Shown: piece after piece, positions 7,993 to 16,648 of the stretch
Position numbering within the stretch: position 1 is the stretch's first letter
How the letters are laid out: each line of letters begins with the position of its first letter
From: RGDT01 sp964630925
GTDB taxonomy: Bacteria; Planctomycetota; Planctomycetia; Gemmatales; Gemmataceae
NCBI GenBank assembly: GCA_964630925.1
Contig: CAZVZK010000091.1
Location: 1-40,336 of the forward strand
Length of the DNA stretch: 40,336 bases
Direction of reading: 5' to 3'
The notes under the pieces: generated by a model
Databases searched by the model: none
Told to the model about the DNA's origin: nothing
Seen by the model: the letters and a program-made list of their open reading frames with translations, nothing else
Position numbers and translations under genes: made by a program

Positions 7993-10900
7993 CAGCGTTC
8001 GACCTCCTGTGGGCGGCGGTTGCCGCTGGCGGGGGCGCCGAGGGCGATGTCCTTCTGCATGGCGGCGGCCTTGAGGGCGGCGACCGAGTAGACACGCAGC
8101 TCCTTGATCCGCTCGGCGTCCTCCGCGGTCACGGGCCAGAAGATGCTGGTGCTCTTGCCCGCCTCGTGGAAGAAGCGGTGGGCGACGCCGCCGGTGCGCC
8201 GCGAGGGGTCGCCGACCTCGGCGAAGTAGGGGCCCTTCTTGTTGTCGTACCGCAGGCGGACGACGAGGCAGTCGGCCACGGTCACGTCCTCCTTGCCGTC
8301 CTGCCGGAACGGCACGAGGCACGACTTCTCCAGTGTGACGCTCTCCAGGGTGGCGGCGTCCTCGCCGGCCTCGAAGGCGAGCTTCTTCTCCTGCTGGTCG
8401 AGGAGGCGTTCGCCGCGCAGGTCGGGGCGCGAGGCGATCTGGCGCGTGCCCTCCAGCCACCAGCCCTTCAAGCGGGCGGGCTCGTCGAGGGGCCAGAAGG
8501 GCACCTCCATGCCGAAGGCCGGCGCGGGGTAGTTGTAGAGCTTGACGGCGCGGAGGGCGGCCCCGCGCTCCTTGGACTTGTCCTGGTGCAGCTCGAACCA
8601 GGCCCAGCTCGGGTGGATCATCTGCACCGGCTGGCCGGGGTCGGCGAAGCCGCGGTCCTTCTCCAGCGTGGCCATCGAACGCATGCGTCCCGCGCCCTCC
8701 TGCCAGCTCTCGACGGCGCCGAGGGTCCAGCCGGAGGTGGCCTCGGCGACGCGCTGGAACGACCCGCCGCGGGCGAGGGAGCGGATGAACATCCAGCGGC
8801 GGAAGCGCATGACGGAGGAGTCCTCGGGGCGCATCTCCAGGACGAGGGCGTCGCCGGCCTGGGTGCGCACCTCCTGGTTCACCGACTTCATGAGGTCGAG
8901 GCGGAGGGTGCGGGCGCCGGGCGGCACGTCCATCCAGCGGAGGTTCTCGCGCTTGCCCTCGGCGGAGAAGATGCGGCTGATGGTGCCCTCCAGCGGCGGC
9001 TTCTCGAACTCGCCCTCCTTGGGCGGCACGACGAGCTTGTAGTCGAGGCGGAGGAGGTTGCGCGTCAGGGCGGCGGTCAGGTCGGCGGTGTTGCGGGCGT
9101 CCACGTACTGGCCGCCGATGCCCTTGAGGGCGCCCGGCAGCTCCTTGTGCGCCCTCTCCTCCCACTCGTCCATCTTGCCGATGCCGAAGCCGATGACCTT
9201 GACCTTGATGTCGTCGGCGTTGTTGGCGGAGGAGAAGGTGTCGCCGAGGAAGTCGGCGATGGTGCGCAGCCTGTTGGGGACCTTGTTCTTGACCTTCAGG
9301 TCGGCGTCGAGGTCGGCGATGGGCTTGCGTCCGGGACGCTTGTTGAGGACCTCGGAGCGGTAGAAGTTGTAGTCGCCCCCGTCGGTGATGACGACGATGG
9401 AGCGGCGGTCGCGGAAGGCGACGGGGAGCTGCTCGCGGGCGAACTTGATGCTGCGCATCAGGGGGGTGGCGGACTCGGGCTTGAGGGCGTCGATCCTCTT
9501 GAGGCGGGCCTCGCGGTCCTCCTTCTTCCAGGGGTGGAGGTCCCAGACGGACTGGATGCCGCCCCGGCCGACGTCCTGGCCGGGCTTCAGCTCGGGCTGG
9601 AAGCCTGCGGCGCTGTAGACGACGAGGCTGACCTGCACGCCGTCGGGCATCTGGTACAGCACGTCGCGGAGGGCCTTGCGGGCGCCGTCCCACTTCACGA
9701 CGCCGTCGGGGCCCTTCTCCAGCATGCTGCCGGAGCAGTCGAGGACGATGCAGATGGCGTGCTTGCTGGCGACGTGCTTGGCGAACTCCTTATCGTCGGT
9801 CAGGACGGCCACGCTGGTGCGCGGCGGGGGCGGCGGCTCGACGGCCAGGTGGTCGGGCTCGCGGTGGATGGTGACGGCCATCTCGGCGGCCACGCGCTGG
9901 CCGCGGAAGAAGGCGTCGATGGAGTACTTCGAGGTGCGTTTGCGGCGCTTGTAGAGGTCGCCGTCGGCCTGGATGGCGGCGCGGTGCGCCTCGCCGAGCG
10001 GCCATTCGCGGACGCCCGGGGTGGGGGCCTTGAGGCCGGCCGTGGCGCTGGCCCACCGGACGGAGGATCCCTCGATGTCGGCCGGGCCGGCGAGGCGGTA
10101 GTAACGCTCCGCCTCGGGCTCGTCGGTGAGGTGGAACGCGCCGCCGCCGGTGAGATACGCCGCCTTGGGGGCGGGCGCCCACTCGAGGTTCAGCGGCGCG
10201 GCGTTGTCCACACGCGTCTGTGTGGCCTTGACGGCCTCGTAACGCGGCTCGTTCTTGGTGTTCGTGTCGGCGCCGGCCTCGGCGCGGCGTTTGGCGTCGG
10301 CGAGGAAGCGCGAGGCGGCCGCCTTGAAGTAGGGCTTGCCGTCGGCGCCGGCCTGCCCGCCGGAGAGGTGGTCGAGATAGGCACGCTCGGCCTGCCAGCA
10401 GAACAGGTCGTGGAGGCCGACCTGGCGCAGGGCGTCCACGGGGTCGCGGGTGAGGATCGGGGCGGCCCAGCCGTCGATGAGGCGGGCGAGGGCGGCGGCG
10501 CGGCGCAGCTCGGCCCCGGCCTTGGCCATGTCGGCCTTGGAGGCGGCCTCGGCCTTGGCGGCGGCCTCGGCGGCCCGGCCCGCCATCAGCTTGACGAGCT
10601 TGACGCCGAGGTCGGGGCGTTCGAGGGCGGCCTTCAGCTCGTCGCGGTCGGGGGTCTTCTCGGCGGCGGCGGCGACGGCGAAGCGGGCCTGGTGGGCGGC
10701 CTCGGCCCGGATCAGGTCGTCGGTGTTCTCGGCGCCGCCGGCCTTGGCGGCCTTGCGGCCGTCGGCGTGGAGGGCGTGCGAGATGCGGGCGCTGTCCCTG
10801 GCGAGCTTGGAGCGGAGGGCGGGGTCGGCGAGGGGGAGGCGCAGGTAGGCGTCGATGCGGTGCCAGGACACGTCGGTCGTCGGCGGGTCGGCGAGGTCGG

Positions 10901-13157
10901 CGGCGGACTGCTTGACCTTGCCCTCGATGAAGGCCATGTCGCCGGCGAGGGGGTCGAGCATGCCGTTGAGGCGGGCGCCGCCGCGGAGGTTGAGGTTGAT
11001 GGCGCCGGCGAGCTTGTCGGGGTCGAGCTTGCCGTTGGCGCCGACGGCCTCGCGGAGCTGGGCGTCGCCGGGGGGGGCGGCCTGGAGGAGGAGGTGCATG
11101 TTGTGGGCCTTGACCCAGGCGGCCTCGACCCTGGCCTCGGCGTCCTTGTCGATGGTCTGCTCGGCGAGCCAGCGGCTCAGGTGGGGCAGGCGGGCGAGGG
11201 CGGAGTGGCAGTCGCGCATGGCGCGGAGGACGTAGCGGGCCGTCTCCTCGGCGGTGATGTAGTCCTTCTCGGCCTCGGCGAGGAGCTTCTCGGCCTCGGC
11301 CCAGCGTTCGGGGAGGGTGGTGAAGAGGAGGTCCTGGGCGGTGCGGCGGGCGCGGTCGGCGCGGGTGACGGCGGGGCGGACCCAGGGCATGACGGCCTCG
11401 GGGGCGGCGGGGGCGTCGGCCTTCATGCCGAGGGCGGCTTCTTCGGCGCGGAGGCGTGCGAGGAGGGCCTTGCCGATGAGCGTCCAGCGCTGGGCGGCGA
11501 GTTTCTCGTCGGCGGGGGCGGGGGGGGCCTTCTCGTCGAGGACGACGGTGAGGTACTGGGCCTCGCCGGGGCGGTTGGGCTCGAGGGCGTCGTCGAGGGC
11601 GGCGAGGAGGGCCTTGCAGGCGGGGCCACGCTTGCCGGGGTCGGCGGCGATGTGGCGGAGGACGCGCTCGGTGGCGCGGAGGCGCTGGGCCTGCCTTACC
11701 CACCGGGGGCCGGCCTCCTTGGCGGGGGCGGAGGCCATCTTGACGCACTCGTCGAGGTTGCCGGCGTCGAGGGCGGCGGAGAAGGTGCCGAGCCAGGCGG
11801 TCTCGGCGGCGCCGAGGCGGACGCCGAGGGATTCGAGCATGGGGATGCTGAGGCGCATGGAGTCGAAGGCGGCCTCGCGGGAGGCGGCGATCTCCCCGGC
11901 GAGCTTGTCGGCGTCGCCGCGGACGCGCTCGGAGGAGGTGGTGTCGCCGGCGCGGGCCAGCTCCTCGGCGCGGATCAGCAGCTCCTGGTAGCGGCGCCAG
12001 CGGTGCGGGGCGTGGGACCAGGGGGAGAGGGCGGCCAGCTCCCTGGCCCGCTCCCAGGACTTCGTGCAGGCGGCGAGGTCGGTGTCGGGGCGTGGGGCGG
12101 GGAGGTCGGCCTGCGTGTACGATTCGAAGTGGGCGAGGGGGAGGGCGCGGGCGCGGGAGACGCCCTCGTCCTTGGCGGGGTAGAGGGCGGGCTGCTGTAG
12201 GCGGGCGCGGTTGTGGCGCGACCACTCGGCGACCTTGCCGGAGAGGTACGTGTGCAGCTCGTAGGCGGTGACGACGCCGTCCTTGGGGTCGGAGTCGGCG
12301 GCGCCGGCGAGGGCGTCCAGGGTGAAGAGGGCGAAGGCCGACAGCCCCTGCTCCTCGGCGACCCAGGAGGGCTGGTTCCTGCCGGCGGCGGTGATGACGG
12401 AGAGGTTGTCGATGGCCTTGATCTTGTCCTGGTAGCGTTCGGACTCCAGGGCGGCGACGAAGGTGGGCTGGAACTGCCCGAGTGCCCAGGAGGTGCGGAC
12501 GCCGCCGGTGTCGAGGAGGAGGAGCTTCTGGGTGGCCTTGGGCAGCGAGGCGAGGGCGTCGAGGAGGCGGTCGAATTTGAAGAGGGCGGAGGGGTTGGCG
12601 GGGTCGAAGCCCTCGGGGACGAGGTACGCCGTGAGGGTGCCGTCCTCCGCGGGGAGGGCGACCCCGTGGGCCGCGACGTAGATGACCGCGCGGTCAACCG
12701 GGCGCGTGAAGGTGGTGGACTTGAGGGCCTCGATCTTCTTGAGGGCCTCCTCGCCCTCGGGCTCGAGGGTGGCCCTGGAGACGTCGATCTTGCGCCAGTC
12801 GCCGCGGGAGACCTGCTCGCCGTGGCGGATGGCCCACTGCTCGAGGGCCTTGGTGGCGTTGCGTCCGGCGACGTTGTGGGGGACGGCGAGGTTGGCCTCG
12901 TAGCCGGCCTCGATGAGGACGAGGGCGGGGGCGCGGACGGGGCGGGGGATGAAGAAGAGGTAGATGAGGACGCCGGCGAGGGCGAACAGGCCGGCGAGGA
13001 CGCCGCCGACCTGGACCCAGCGCGAGGAGATCCACGAGGGGCCGGAGGGCTGAGTCGGGCCGGAGGGCTTCCACCCGGCGGGCTTACCGGCGGAGGGGGA
13101 GGCGGGGGCGGAGGCGGAGGCGTCGGGCTTCCAACCAGGCTTGCGCGGCGCGGTCAT
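7992..13157 (-). CDS. Giant membrane-anchored protein: caspase-like domain, helical region, vWA domain
   Basis: 1721 aa. The ATG at 13157 has GAGG about 8 nt upstream; an in-frame start 48 nt earlier has no support. A proline-rich tail contains two GWKP motifs, then one membrane helix (47-70). The caspase-like domain (about 75-335) keeps His164 in IYVAAHG. At the Cys position LLLLDTGG (212-219) has Gly218. It closes with GVVTAYELHTYLSG and RARLQQPALYP. A long Ala/Lys/Glu-rich helical region (about 340-1000) follows. The vWA domain (about 1110-1340) has a complete MIDAS: DCSGS from Asp1140, Thr in ATPLMRSI, and Asp in VVITDGGD. About 370 C-terminal residues are beta-rich and unrecognised. First gene of the operon; the bulk should face the periplasm. 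vWA domains bind protein partners through a metal ion, so a ligand-binding scaffold is likely. Confidence 0.82.
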   Translation of the reverse strand: MTAPRKPGWKPDASASAPASPSAGKPAGWKPSGPTQPSGPSWISSRWVQVGGVLAGLFALAGVLIYLFFIPRPVRAPALVLIEAGYEANLAVPHNVAGRNATKALEQWAIRHGEQVSRGDWRKIDVSRATLEPEGEEALKKIEALKSTTFTRPVDRAVIYVAAHGVALPAEDGTLTAYLVPEGFDPANPSALFKFDRLLDALASLPKATQKLLLLDTGGVRTSWALGQFQPTFVAALESERYQDKIKAIDNLSVITAAGRNQPSWVAEEQGLSAFALFTLDALAGAADSDPKDGVVTAYELHTYLSGKVAEWSRHNRARLQQPALYPAKDEGVSRARALPLAHFESYTQADLPAPRPDTDLAACTKSWERARELAALSPWSHAPHRWRRYQELLIRAEELARAGDTTSSERVRGDADKLAGEIAASREAAFDSMRLSIPMLESLGVRLGAAETAWLGTFSAALDAGNLDECVKMASAPAKEAGPRWVRQAQRLRATERVLRHIAADPGKRGPACKALLAALDDALEPNRPGEAQYLTVVLDEKAPPAPADEKLAAQRWTLIGKALLARLRAEEAALGMKADAPAAPEAVMPWVRPAVTRADRARRTAQDLLFTTLPERWAEAEKLLAEAEKDYITAEETARYVLRAMRDCHSALARLPHLSRWLAEQTIDKDAEARVEAAWVKAHNMHLLLQAAPPGDAQLREAVGANGKLDPDKLAGAINLNLRGGARLNGMLDPLAGDMAFIEGKVKQSAADLADPPTTDVSWHRIDAYLRLPLADPALRSKLARDSARISHALHADGRKAAKAGGAENTDDLIRAEAAHQARFAVAAAAEKTPDRDELKAALERPDLGVKLVKLMAGRAAEAAAKAEAASKADMAKAGAELRRAAALARLIDGWAAPILTRDPVDALRQVGLHDLFCWQAERAYLDHLSGGQAGADGKPYFKAAASRFLADAKRRAEAGADTNTKNEPRYEAVKATQTRVDNAAPLNLEWAPAPKAAYLTGGGAFHLTDEPEAERYYRLAGPADIEGSSVRWASATAGLKAPTPGVREWPLGEAHRAAIQADGDLYKRRKRTSKYSIDAFFRGQRVAAEMAVTIHREPDHLAVEPPPPPRTSVAVLTDDKEFAKHVASKHAICIVLDCSGSMLEKGPDGVVKWDGARKALRDVLYQMPDGVQVSLVVYSAAGFQPELKPGQDVGRGGIQSVWDLHPWKKEDREARLKRIDALKPESATPLMRSIKFAREQLPVAFRDRRSIVVITDGGDYNFYRSEVLNKRPGRKPIADLDADLKVKNKVPNRLRTIADFLGDTFSSANNADDIKVKVIGFGIGKMDEWEERAHKELPGALKGIGGQYVDARNTADLTAALTRNLLRLDYKLVVPPKEGEFEKPPLEGTISRIFSAEGKRENLRWMDVPPGARTLRLDLMKSVNQEVRTQAGDALVLEMRPEDSSVMRFRRWMFIRSLARGGSFQRVAEATSGWTLGAVESWQEGAGRMRSMATLEKDRGFADPGQPVQMIHPSWAWFELHQDKSKERGAALRAVKLYNYPAPAFGMEVPFWPLDEPARLKGWWLEGTRQIASRPDLRGERLLDQQEKKLAFEAGEDAATLESVTLEKSCLVPFRQDGKEDVTVADCLVVRLRYDNKKGPYFAEVGDPSRRTGGVAHRFFHEAGKSTSIFWPVTAEDAERIKELRVYSVAALKAAAMQKDIALGAPASGNRRPQEVER

Positions 13158-13261
13158 GACTGGCCCTCGGTGGGGAGATGCAGTACATCTTAGGCGCGGG
13201 CGCACCCCCTACCAGAGAGCGTGTGCGGGGTTGTGGAACGGACAGCGCGGGGGAGGTCGGA

Positions 13262-13846
13262 ATGAGCGCGGCGTTGGGGGCGGCCATCGGCCTCGTGGGC
13301 TGGGGCGTGACGGCGTTCGTCACGGTCTTCGCGGCGTGGATGCTCGTCGTCGGCGTGATGTCGGGGACGAATCCGAGCGGGTACCTCCCGTGGAACGGGT
13401 CGGCCGTGGCGGACTCTCTGTGGCTGGGGGTGTACGCGGGCGGGCTGTGCGCGGCGCTGGGGGCCGTGTCCGGCGCGGTGATGGGGGTGTGCGTGGGGAG
13501 GCCGGACGTGCGTGTGATCGTCCGCTACTGCGGCGGGCTGCTCGGGGCGTTCATCCCGGTGACGGATGACACCCTCGACCTGTGCGCGTCGGCGTGTGTG
13601 CGCGGGGCGATCCACCTGGGCTTCGTGCTCTTGACCGCGGGGCTGCCGGCGTGGGCGGTGATCGCGGAGCTGCGGCAGCCCCGGCCGAACGAGGGGAAGG
13701 CGATCATGATCTCGGGGGCGGCGCTGGTCATGGGAACGATCTTCGGTCTGCTGTCGGCGTTCAACTACCGGGATGCCCTGGCGAACCGGCCCGCGCTCAC
13801 CCGCGTACAATCGACGGTGCCCCCACGAGATGAAGGGCCCAAATGA
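13262..13846 (+). CDS. Small integral membrane protein, unrecognised
   Basis: 194 aa. The ATG at 13262 is preferred to one 84 bp upstream because GGGAGGTC lies about 8 nt before it. Four hydrophobic segments are clear: LVGWGVTAFVTVFAAWMLVV, SLWLGVYAGGLCAALGAVSG, IHLGFVLLTAGLPAWAVIAE and ISGAALVMGTIFGLLSAF. No transporter or enzyme motif is visible. It is transcribed divergently from the vWA/caspase-like operon across a 104-bp gap, and its stop overlaps the next gene's start (ATGA at 13843), so it is co-translated with the prenyltransferase-repeat protein. Function unknown. Confidence 0.75.
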   Translation: MSAALGAAIGLVGWGVTAFVTVFAAWMLVVGVMSGTNPSGYLPWNGSAVADSLWLGVYAGGLCAALGAVSGAVMGVCVGRPDVRVIVRYCGGLLGAFIPVTDDTLDLCASACVRGAIHLGFVLLTAGLPAWAVIAELRQPRPNEGKAIMISGAALVMGTIFGLLSAFNYRDALANRPALTRVQSTVPPRDEGPK

Positions 13847-14772
13847 CCGAGCCGTACCTGCCGCGACTGACCTCGCGCCTCGCCGACGGGCTGGCGCGGA
13901 TCGACCCCGAACGACGCGAGAAGCACACCCGGTATCTGACCGAGGCGCAGAACGCCGACGGCGGCTGGAGCGGGCGCGAGGGCGGGTCGGACCTGTATTA
14001 CACGAGCTTCGCGCTGCGCGGCCTGGCGGTGCTGGGGGCGCTGGATGACGCGGTGCTGTCCAGGGCGGCGGGGCTCCTGCGGGCGAGCCTGAGCCGGGAG
14101 GCGTCGCCGGTGGACTTCTTCTCGCTCCTGTACTCGTGCCTCATCGTGCAGGCGGCGGGGGGCGAGGACGTGCTGGCGGCGAGCCCGCCGGGGTGGGCGG
14201 ACCGGATCGCGGGGCTCCTGGCGAGCTTCCGGGCGCCGGACGGCGGGTACGCGAAGCTGCCGGGCGGGCCGTCGGGCAGCACGTACACCACGTTTCTGGT
14301 GGCGTTGTGCCACGAGGTGCTGGGGCGGGGGCTGCCGGAGCCGGAGAGGGTGGCGGCGTTCGTGCTGTCGCGGCGGCGCGAGGACGGCGGCTTCGTGGAG
14401 ATGAACGCGATGCGGCGGAGCGGGACGAACCCGACGGCGGCGGCGGCGGGCGTGCTGACGATGCTGGGGGCGATGCCGGGCGACGTGCGTGACGGGGTGG
14501 TGGAATTCCTGGCGGCGATGCCGTCTCTGGAGGGCGGGCTGCGGGCGAACGACCGGGTGCCGCTGGCGGACACGCTGAGCACGTTCACGGGGTCGTGGAC
14601 GCTGGCGGAGCTGGGTGCGCTGGACCGGCTCGATGCGGAGAAGGTGCTGGATTACGCGTCGGAGGTGGAGCACCCGCCGGGGGGCTTCTTCGGCGGGCTG
14701 TGGGACGAGGGGTACGACGTGGAGTACACGTTCTACGGGCTGGGGGTGCTGGGGCTGTTCGGGGGCGGGTAG
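13843..14772 (+). CDS. Prenyltransferase/squalene-oxidase repeat protein
   Basis: 309 aa. Five alpha-alpha repeats of the protein-prenyltransferase beta / terpene-cyclase type are visible, each with a D/E-GG-(W/Y/F/L) turn: NADGGWSGREGG (about 38), APDGGYAKLPGG (about 132), REDGGFVEMNA (about 181), LEGGLRAND (about 228) and PPGGFFGGLWDEGYD (about 279). The last repeat ends DVEYTFYGLGVLGLFGG, like the C-terminal helix of geranylgeranyltransferase beta subunits. The usual zinc-binding Cys and His do not appear at the expected places, and the squalene-cyclase DxDD motif is absent, so catalysis of either type is doubtful. Such proteins are widespread in planctomycetes with unknown roles. Its start overlaps the upstream membrane-protein stop by 4 bp. 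Confidence 0.82.
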   Translation: MTEPYLPRLTSRLADGLARIDPERREKHTRYLTEAQNADGGWSGREGGSDLYYTSFALRGLAVLGALDDAVLSRAAGLLRASLSREASPVDFFSLLYSCLIVQAAGGEDVLAASPPGWADRIAGLLASFRAPDGGYAKLPGGPSGSTYTTFLVALCHEVLGRGLPEPERVAAFVLSRRREDGGFVEMNAMRRSGTNPTAAAAGVLTMLGAMPGDVRDGVVEFLAAMPSLEGGLRANDRVPLADTLSTFTGSWTLAELGALDRLDAEKVLDYASEVEHPPGGFFGGLWDEGYDVEYTFYGLGVLGLFGGG

Positions 14773-15000
14773 TGGTGCGGAAGATGTGGCGTGAAGGGAC
14801 ACGGTGCGAGCGCAGAGGGGTCGATGGCCCAGGAATTCGTTGAGGTCGATCCGCGGGGCTCCTCCGTCTGCCATCGAGTAGAATGGATGGGGCCGACCCG
14901 ACGAAGCTGGCTCGGCAGATCGCCAGGCACGGCTCCGGCCTCGCCGGGATGCCGCCGCCCTGGGTGATACCCGCTTCCCACTCGTCAAGGACTGCCTGCC

Positions 15001-15420
15001 ATGAGCACTGAGCTGGTACGCCTCCTGGCCGAGCTGAGCGTGCTGTACCCCGACATGCGGCTCGGCCAACTGGTGGAGATGTTGGCCTCGCTGGCGGAGG
15101 ACGCCCCGCCGGCGGACGGCCGGGATTCGCTCCTGGCGAGCGTTGGTAAGTCGCACCTCCAGCGCCGGCTGGTGCAGCTCGGCCGGTCGGAACAGGGGCT
15201 GGACGGAGAGGGCCTGCCGGCGGCACGGGCGGACCTGCTCGCGGCCTTGCGGGGGGCGGGGCCGGGGGCGGAGGCCGTCCTCGGCGTCTGGGCACGCCTC
15301 GCCGGGACGCGGCTCTACGACGCGGAGGACGAGGCGCTGCTCGCGGCGGCGCGGCCGCCGATCCGGCTGGGCGACTGGTTCTCGCGGCAGGCGCTCGTGG
15401 GTGGGGCGGCCGCGAGCTGA
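15001..15420 (+). CDS. Hypothetical protein, 139 aa
   Basis: The ATG at 15001 has AAGGA about 8 nt upstream. The N-terminal 35 residues (ELVRLLAELSVLYPDMRLGQ, then LVEMLASLAEDA) form an amphipathic helix pair. The rest is Ala/Leu/Arg-rich and probably helical, ending in IRLGDWFSRQALVGG. No domain is recognised. I take it as real because it begins with a plausible ribosome site and shows an ordered N-terminus. The 228 bp before it (14773-15000) contain only a 43-codon frame from 14884, with no other support. Confidence 0.6.
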   Translation: MSTELVRLLAELSVLYPDMRLGQLVEMLASLAEDAPPADGRDSLLASVGKSHLQRRLVQLGRSEQGLDGEGLPAARADLLAALRGAGPGAEAVLGVWARLAGTRLYDAEDEALLAAARPPIRLGDWFSRQALVGGAAAS

Positions 15421-15514
15421 GGCACCTGCTGGGGTCGGGCTCGGGGCAGGAGAGAGATGGGCGGCGAAGCGCCCGCGGGACCTCCTTGAACGCGCCTAGC
15501 CGGGGGCCGGCTCG

Positions 15515-16144
15515 TCACGCCGAGCGACGCATCCTCGGGGAGTAGTCCAGCATCACGCCGCGCGGGAAGCGGCGGAGGAAGTCATCGAACGTGCCAAAGC
15601 GCCCCTCCACCATCCGGCGGAATGCCTCGGGGAATCGGTCGTCGGAAGGCCAGCAGGGCACGGTGCCGACCTCCACGGATTGCTCGCGCTCCTCGCCAGA
15701 GACGACGACCAGCTCGCGCCCGAAGACCCTCGTCTCCCTCGGGGGGGCCTCCGCCGAGGCGTGTGCGTGGGCCGGGTAGATGTAGAGCTCATCGACGGAC
15801 AGGGGGCCGAGGTTGAAGGCCGGCGTCCTGTACGACTCACCCGGCACGGCCTTTCCGCCCTCCAGGAGCGCCTGGGCGACGACGGGGCTGTCCGACCTCA
15901 CGAGACGCACGTCCGCCGGGCCGATGTGCTGGAACGGCCGCCGGCGGAGTGCCTGAGTGAGCGCGACGGGGCCGGCGATTGCCCCCTCGTCGAGCTGCCT
16001 GGAGGCCACGCAGAGGACCCAGCGTTCGACATCGGTGCGGTGGGCCCAGAACCCGATGAGGATGTCGAGGCCGCCCTCCTCCAGGGCGCGGACGAGCTGC
16101 CGGCCTTCGTCGATCATCCCCTCTACCAGCGTATCCTGATCCAT
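15515..16144 (-). CDS. Hypothetical partner protein downstream of the HEPN gene
   Basis: 209 aa. Its ATG at 16144 lies inside the HEPN gene (22-bp overlap, same strand), so the two are translationally linked with HEPN first. The N-terminus (MDQDTLVEGMIDEGRQLVRA, then LEEGGLDILIGFWA and ERWVLCVASRQLDE) resembles, from memory, hypothetical proteins found next to HEPN genes. I see no nucleotidyltransferase GS-x-DxD signature, so it is not a typical MNT antitoxin. The C-terminal half includes ELYIYPAHAHASAE and ETRVFGRELVVV and is probably beta-rich. Function unknown; a dedicated partner or antidote of the HEPN protein is inference from the overlap. Confidence 0.7.
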   Translation of the reverse strand: MDQDTLVEGMIDEGRQLVRALEEGGLDILIGFWAHRTDVERWVLCVASRQLDEGAIAGPVALTQALRRRPFQHIGPADVRLVRSDSPVVAQALLEGGKAVPGESYRTPAFNLGPLSVDELYIYPAHAHASAEAPPRETRVFGRELVVVSGEEREQSVEVGTVPCWPSDDRFPEAFRRMVEGRFGTFDDFLRRFPRGVMLDYSPRMRRSA

Positions 16145-16539
16145 GTCAGCACCCCGTGGGTCGGGTCGTTGATCGCGGCGTACAGGTCACGAGCCTCCTG
16201 CTCGCTCTTGCGTTCGTACCTGGCCCCCTCGGACCAGATGGCCGCCGTCGCCCAATTCACGCCGAGGGCCGGGTCGGCGAGCGCGGCGTTCTGGAGGTCA
16301 GCGGCCAGGCCGGCCACGGCGAGGAGCCTCTTCAGGTCGTGCGAATAGCAGTCCTCAATGATCTTCCTCGGTGGTGGGAAGTCATGCAGCCCGGTGAGCT
16401 TGCAGATACAGGCCTTGAGGGCGCACTCCACGGCGTAACCCGCCAGGTAATACGCCCCGTCCCATTTGCCGGCATCCAGCAACAACTTGGCCTCCTCGAT
16501 GCGGACGACAGCGAGACCCTGGAAATCGGTCCGGTTCAC
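16123..16539 (-). CDS. HEPN-domain protein (compact type)
   Basis: 138 aa from a GTG at 16539, chosen because GGGAGG lies about 9 nt upstream and homologues begin near this point; an ATG at 16579 would add 13 residues. The HEPN helical bundle is recognisable: NRTDFQGLAVVRIEEAKLLL, then GKWDGAYYLAGYAVECALKA, then HDLKRLLAVAGLAADL, and a closing ARDLYAAINDPTHGVLTWI. The YYLAGYAVECALKA helix is the strongest marker. The classic RX4-6H ribonuclease motif is not obvious, so catalysis is uncertain. HEPN proteins act in toxin-antitoxin, abortive infection and RNA-processing systems. It overlaps the downstream 209-aa gene by 22 bp, which supports a two-gene module. Confidence 0.78.
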   Translation of the reverse strand: MNRTDFQGLAVVRIEEAKLLLDAGKWDGAYYLAGYAVECALKACICKLTGLHDFPPPRKIIEDCYSHDLKRLLAVAGLAADLQNAALADPALGVNWATAAIWSEGARYERKSEQEARDLYAAINDPTHGVLTWIRIRW

Positions 16540-16648
16540 GGCACGGCCCTCCCTGCCACTCCCATGATACCACGACATCGCCCGGCGCGTACCCTGCCCT
16601 TGCTGCCGGCGACGCCCGCGCCTACCCTGCCTTGGAGGAGGCGCGACG

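Noticed and set aside
7993..9693. N-terminal extension of the 787-aa caspase-like protein
   Set aside because: The extension is Arg/Pro-rich, overlaps the vWA gene in another frame, and the TGATG coupled start with a membrane anchor explains the true N-terminus.
8166..12200. 1344-codon open frame on the + strand opposite the vWA gene
   Set aside because: Gly/Val/Glu/Ala-rich antisense of a high-GC gene whose minus-strand product has clear vWA and caspase-fold motifs; no domain in the antisense frame.
14884..15012. 43-codon frame before the 139-aa gene
   Set aside because: Too short, no ribosome site, overlaps the next start, no recognisable sequence.
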